This document shows, one piece after another, positions 7,401 through 9,366 of a stretch of DNA of 9,366 bases (within the stretch, counting starts at the first letter, position 1; each line of letters begins with the position of its first letter). The stretch lies in assembly GCA_002478865.1 (NCBI GenBank), contig DLJZ01000017.1:1-9366 (forward strand). The letters run 5' to 3'. This DNA is from Hungatella sp. UBA7603. Its GTDB lineage: Bacteria; Bacillota; Clostridia; Lachnospirales; Lachnospiraceae. A program made the translations under genes and the position numbers. The notes below the pieces were generated by a model. That model ran no database searches. It worked only from the letters and a program-made list of their open reading frames with translations, and was not told where the DNA came from.

Positions 7401-9067
7401 ACACATCCTTGGTTTGAACCAGATAGAATTAATATGGGCTTGCAATCATTAATAATAAATTTTTTTCTTTCTTCGGGGTAAGAAGGATCAATAGGCACAT
7501 ATGCACCGCCTGCTTTCATGATTGCATAAATTCCAACTACCATTTCAATACTTCTGTCTGCTACTAATACAATTAAATCATCCGGTTTCACATGATATTT
7601 AGTCCTAAGCCTATCAGCCAGACTGTTTGCTCTGCAATTCAGTTCTTCATAAGAAAGGCGTTTCCCCTCAAACAACAAAGCGGTCTTATTTGGGGTCCTG
7701 TGGACCTGTTCCTCAAACAGGTCCACAATTGTTTTATCCTTTGGATATGATGCATCTGTATCATTAAATTCTTTAATGATCTTTTGTTCCTCGGCTTCAT
7801 CGAGCATTGTCAATCTGAACAGTTTTTCATCAGGATTATCCAATATATTTGCAAGCAATGTGACATAATGTTTTACCATACCTTCGATTGTTGTATGTCT
7901 AAATAAATCAGTGCAATATTCCATATTAATGGTATATCCATCTTCTGTATCTGTAACTGATAATGTCATATCAAATTTTGAAATATGCTGTTCCAATTCA
8001 AGGGTATTCGCTACTGCATCTCCCAATATGATTTCTGTTTTATCTTGATTTTGAAAAACAAACATAACATCAAAAAGCGGATTTCTAGAAGTATCCAATT
8101 TAATGGATAATTTCTCAACTAGCTTTTCAAACTGATAATCCTGGTTCTCATATGCATTAAAACTTTTTTCCTGGATTCTTACTAATAAATCCCTGAATGT
8201 CCTGCAGCCCTGTATCTCACCTTTAATTACCAATGTATTTACAAACATTCCAATTGTATTGTAAAGATTTAAATTTGTTCTGTTTGCTATGGGTATTCCC
8301 ACAGCAACTGTATCGCTGCTTGAGTATTTGTGTAATAGTAGCATAAATGCAGACATCATTACCATGAACTCAGTTGTTTTTGTAGCTTTGGATAATTTTT
8401 TTATTTTTTCTTTGTATACGTGATCAAGTTCAGCTCTAACATTACTTCCTTTATAGCTTTGGACCATCGGCCGTACATAATCTGTTTTTAACTCTCCGAA
8501 ATATGTTTCTCCTGCAAATTCATTCAGCCAATACTCTTCTTGCTTTGTTAGGTCCAGTTGATTTTGCCATGCAGAATATTTCCTATACTGAATTTTAATT
8601 TCAGGCAGTTCTTTACCCATATAAAAATTAGAGAGTTCATCAATAAATATTGCCATGCTTTCACCATCGAAAACAATATGATGGATATCAAACATTAATA
8701 TATGTTTTACATCAGATATTGTTATTATTTTTGCCCGAATCAGAGGACCTTTCTCTAAATCAAAAGGTTTTATAAACTTTTTAGTTTCTTCTGTCAAACA
8801 AAAGTCTTGCTTCTTTTCAACAATTAACTTAAAATCAATCTTTTCATGTACTTTTTGAATAAAATGTTCCGTGGTTTGACTAAATGTAGTGCGTAATACT
8901 TCATGTCTATCAATTATCTTCTTTATCGAATATTCCAGTTGTACAGGATCCAGCTTTCCATCAATTTCAATGAAAAATGGAATATTATATATTATATTAC
9001 CTCCTACCCTTTCGTTTATTGCATAAAGCCTTTTTTGAACAGAACTCATTACGTATTTGTTTTCCAT
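1490..9067 (-). CDS. Bimodular nonribosomal peptide synthetase, C-A-PCP-E-C-A-PCP, first module predicted for threonine
   Basis: This complete 2525-residue cytoplasmic enzyme adds two residues to a peptide received from the upstream NRPS. Module 1: condensation domain (about 1-430, HHIVFDG 129-135, LCL-like); adenylation domain (about 455-935, YTSGTTGKPKG 592-602, NMYGITETT 731-739, YHSGDLVRW 818-826, catalytic Lys926); carrier domain with LGGDS, pantetheine Ser980; epimerization domain (about 1031-1455, HHLAVDGVSW 1153-1162, EGHGRE 1290-1295, VGWFT 1307-1311, NKGIGYG 1341-1347, FNYLGEFG 1367-1374). Module 2: condensation domain (about 1488-1915, HHIILDGW 1617-1624, the DCL type expected after an E domain); adenylation domain (about 1940-2420, YTSGTTGNPKG 2083-2093, Lys2413); carrier domain with LGGHS, Ser2467. 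Every catalytic motif I looked for is present, so the enzyme should be active. The A1 pocket residues read DFWNVGMVHK, one conservative change (I to V) from the known threonine code DFWNIGMVHK; with the E domain this gives a D-configured Thr (D-allo-Thr). A2 reads DVWSQALVYK, which I do not recognise. The last 25 residues are acidic, and there is no thioesterase, so elongation continues on another protein. Start chosen at 9067: it has an RBS, and its N-terminus aligns with that of the next NRPS. Confidence 0.97.
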   Translation of the reverse strand: MENKYVMSSVQKRLYAINERVGGNIIYNIPFFIEIDGKLDPVQLEYSIKKIIDRHEVLRTTFSQTTEHFIQKVHEKIDFKLIVEKKQDFCLTEETKKFIKPFDLEKGPLIRAKIITISDVKHILMFDIHHIVFDGESMAIFIDELSNFYMGKELPEIKIQYRKYSAWQNQLDLTKQEEYWLNEFAGETYFGELKTDYVRPMVQSYKGSNVRAELDHVYKEKIKKLSKATKTTEFMVMMSAFMLLLHKYSSSDTVAVGIPIANRTNLNLYNTIGMFVNTLVIKGEIQGCRTFRDLLVRIQEKSFNAYENQDYQFEKLVEKLSIKLDTSRNPLFDVMFVFQNQDKTEIILGDAVANTLELEQHISKFDMTLSVTDTEDGYTINMEYCTDLFRHTTIEGMVKHYVTLLANILDNPDEKLFRLTMLDEAEEQKIIKEFNDTDASYPKDKTIVDLFEEQVHRTPNKTALLFEGKRLSYEELNCRANSLADRLRTKYHVKPDDLIVLVADRSIEMVVGIYAIMKAGGAYVPIDPSYPEERKKFIINDCKPILILSGSNQGCVETDIPVINLLDETLYSGSKKNLERINKPGDLIYIIYTSGTTGKPKGVMIEHRNVVSLMYNDKFQFDFNENDVWTLFHSYCFDFSVWEIFGSTLYGGELVIVTKETAMDTFAFSELLEKEKVTVLNQVPSSFYNLIDITGNKTISSVRYVVFGGEALNPNKLKIWHSYNPQCKIINMYGITETTVHVTYKEIDSIVIEKEISNIGSAIPASAIYVKSGEELCGIRVPGELCVTGAGVARGYLNRPELTAERFTDNPYGDGKMYHSGDLVRWLEDGNIEYLGRIDQQVKIRGYRIELGEIGSIINELEEIKEAVVIAKEDENREKFLCAYIVADKKINSNDVKNELNSKIPEYMIPSYIIQIEALPLTRNGKLNVKALPEPEFIGENGYLKAGNEEELKVVNAFEMILGIKKVSITDNFFDLGGDSIKAIRIVSKLKEEGYNASIKEVLNQRTPEKIAKVIKKKTTIEKAEVGEVNGIAPLSPVQQEFFRSRLDDPNHFNQSVLLVSQEKIDSQIFEVVLQKLVEHHDILRATYKDGIQVIGKYNEKCWYDFKIFDCDVELINDLSDQLQKSINIESGPIVKAGLFHTPDKDYVLLIIHHLAVDGVSWRIICEDLENGYKQAAAGKGITLPEKTTSFKEWGNKIADYRNSYLLREEIKYWQLKNKEIKKGKFKKDVASSERKPAMEKFELEKQYTDDLLKKCNRAYNSEINHLLIAALARAFNRVTGQKTLSLIMEGHGREEITEGICIDRTVGWFTTMYPVVLKNIGHDVSQVIKNTKENLNRLPNKGIGYGIIKDIGASAFSEISDPDITFNYLGEFGAEQAIGNEIFKMSDMMRGSNIAETNRFGTPISINGGLQHGVLSMGIAYDQSEYNENTIKNLCDLFKHELIGVIEHCKNVETIQYTASDFGEYSWSDKEFIATSDKLEAKGEKIKRIYPLTAMQEGLLYEKLSNEESTQYVTQQAVKFGMLNTENMQAAFDAVVSKHDILHTVIKYKGVNKARQILLMNRKPEFHFLEAASDSEYEKIKEDDVKRGFDLEDNTLIRMTIVKRSDSDYRMILTNHHIILDGWCIAIVYSELYKYYRLLQNEKVIPVENGGRYEDFVRYIENQNKEESLLYWEELLEDYECMADIIPIGVPDRVKEECIRKDISITREMTEKIRQLSVDSGVTVNTITEAAWGILLQRYNHTNDVVFGKVVSGRNAQVKYIDQMLGLFINTIPLRVKTERCDTFKTLIRKIQKQAVESNDHDYCSLADIQSRSRVGSGLVGTLMAFENYYIHNLELDSEEDQLVAEFESVREQTNFGITLSVNIGETLNLGIVYDTQKYGSEEIDLLLGYLQTVLTNAVTQPDTEIKNIQMLSCEEQDLVIKQFNPSEVPYPMDKTVFELFEEQARKTPDKVAVIFKDQKLTYGELIKRADCIAKRLTSEFEVKSDDFIAIISEKSLELMIGIYGILKAGGAYVPLDSSYPKERIEFILGDCCPVAVLKGPGNSDFETKVKQIDLCDNSNYVEVGEPLKYTGKPSDLIYMIYTSGTTGNPKGTMVENSSVVNLLNHLIRTRKFDEKSVILHKTSNVFDVSVWEIFAPLLCGAEVVLLRNGYEKDPEKLAEAIEKYKVTELSFVPSMFKAFISVLDKKDERLKSLSGLQLAGEALSADLVKSYEGYGEIINLYGPTEATVYATEFLCTRNRGEVLIGKPISNVQVYILNENTLCGVGIPGELCITGKGIARGYLNRKELTEEKFIDNPYGEGKLYRSGDLVRWRPDGNIEYMGRIDEQVKIRGFRIEPKEVESRIYGIEGVKEAVIVVNTDNSGSQFLCAYIVGDEEFKTGDIKEKLSKNLPSYMIPASIMQINSIPVTRSGKLDKKALPEPEYQSIQEYVAPSNEIERDIIEIMEYVLGEENIGMNDDFFELGGHSLLAIELINRLNEKLNIKLSFTDFLNALSARDIYNYSRELESGSDEESINWDTIQETAI
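7699..7727 (-). repeat. Perfect 12-bp inverted repeat (hairpin) inside the bimodular NRPS gene
   Basis: Arms at 7699-7710 (TGTGGACCTGTT) and 7716-7727 (AACAGGTCCACA) are exact reverse complements separated by 5 bases. In mRNA this would form a 12-bp stem with a 5-base loop. It encodes about residues 447-456, in the conserved VDLFEEQVH stretch at the junction of the first C and A domains. The surrounding 60 bases are visibly richer in G+C than the rest of the gene. It may be a chance result of the codon choice for this motif. Confidence 0.6.
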
Positions 9068-9366
9068 TATACCAGCACCTCGTCTTCTATATTATCCAGA
9101 TCATGAGACATCATGGAATCAGTATTTTTATTTTCTTTCATAAGTTCCCCTATTCTTAAAGCGAGTTTTTCTACTGATGAATATAAAAATACTGTCCTTA
9201 AAGATATTTTAATTGATAAAAGATCTTTCAAAACCATAATCAGCATAGTCGCTTTCAGGGAATGACCGCCAAGTTCGTAAAAATCATCATAGATACCAGC
9301 TTGTTCCACTCCCAAGACTTCTTTAAACGCTGCCACAACCGCCTCCTCCACAGAGTTTCTGGGAGC
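9067..9366 (-). CDS. Nonribosomal peptide synthetase, C-terminal carrier domain (5' end outside window)
   Basis: This is the 3' end of an NRPS gene that begins beyond the right edge. The frame is open from the edge (first visible residues APRNSVEEAVV), so the GTG at 9351 is an internal valine and not a start. The 99 visible residues are the A-to-carrier linker, one complete peptidyl carrier domain and a short tail. The carrier motif YELGGHSLKA is clear; its serine (codon 9259-9261) should take the 4'-phosphopantetheine arm that holds the growing peptide as a thioester. The motif is LGGHS rather than LGGDS, and no epimerization domain follows, so this carrier probably presents its chain directly to a condensation domain. 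The protein ends about 30 residues after the carrier core in an acidic tail (HDLDNIEDEVLV) with no thioesterase, so the chain must pass in trans, presumably to the next gene, whose start overlaps this stop. The residue loaded here cannot be told because the A domain is outside the window. Confidence 0.95.
   Translation of the reverse strand, partial: APRNSVEEAVVAAFKEVLGVEQAGIYDDFYELGGHSLKATMLIMVLKDLLSIKISLRTVFLYSSVEKLALRIGELMKENKNTDSMMSHDLDNIEDEVLV
9076..9081 (-). promoter_or_regulatory. Ribosome binding site of the bimodular NRPS
   Basis: GAGGTG on the minus strand lies 8 bases before the ATG at 9067-9065, inside the last codons of the upstream NRPS. It supports this start over the internal ATG at residue 7. 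The upstream stop and this start share one base (TAATG), so translation of the two proteins is probably coupled. Confidence 0.75.

Noticed and set aside
9067..9351. A free-standing 94-residue carrier protein starting at the GTG at 9351
   Set aside because: The frame is open upstream to the window edge and reads APRNS, the usual linker between an A domain and its carrier. This is therefore the end of a larger NRPS.

Overview
The window is an internal slice of a nonribosomal peptide synthetase (NRPS) locus. All coding capacity is on the minus strand, so transcription runs from high to low coordinates. The DNA is AT-rich, with strong AGG-type ribosome binding sites and A/T-ending codons. This suits a low-GC Bacillota, most likely a clostridial relative, but no marker gene fixes the genus.

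In order of transcription there are three genes. (1) 9366-9067 is the 3' end of an upstream NRPS. Only its last carrier (PCP/T) domain is visible; the rest lies beyond the right edge. (2) 9067-1490 is a complete 2525-residue bimodular NRPS with domain order C-A-PCP-E-C-A-PCP. Its start overlaps the previous stop by one base (TAATG). All core motifs look intact. (3) After 164 noncoding bases, 1325-1 is the 5' end of a third NRPS. Its condensation domain fills the visible part and the reading frame runs open through the left edge.

How they work together: the upstream carrier domain should pass its peptidyl chain to the first C domain of the bimodular enzyme. That enzyme adds one residue read as threonine (ten-residue code DFWNVGMVHK), epimerises it to the D configuration, then adds a second residue whose code (DVWSQALVYK) I cannot assign. 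The chain then passes in trans to the C domain of the third enzyme. There is no thioesterase, reductase, transporter or regulator in the window, so neither the start nor the end of the peptide is known.

The only substantial noncoding stretch, 1326-1489, holds a perfect 14-bp inverted repeat and a strong ribosome binding site. The repeat looks like a terminator or attenuator placed between two genes that must both be expressed. This and a 12-bp hairpin inside the coding sequence at 7699-7727 are the main structures not explained by the protein-coding annotation. I see no tRNA, rRNA, CRISPR array, insertion sequence or wholly new system. The novelty, if any, lies in the peptide product and its control.
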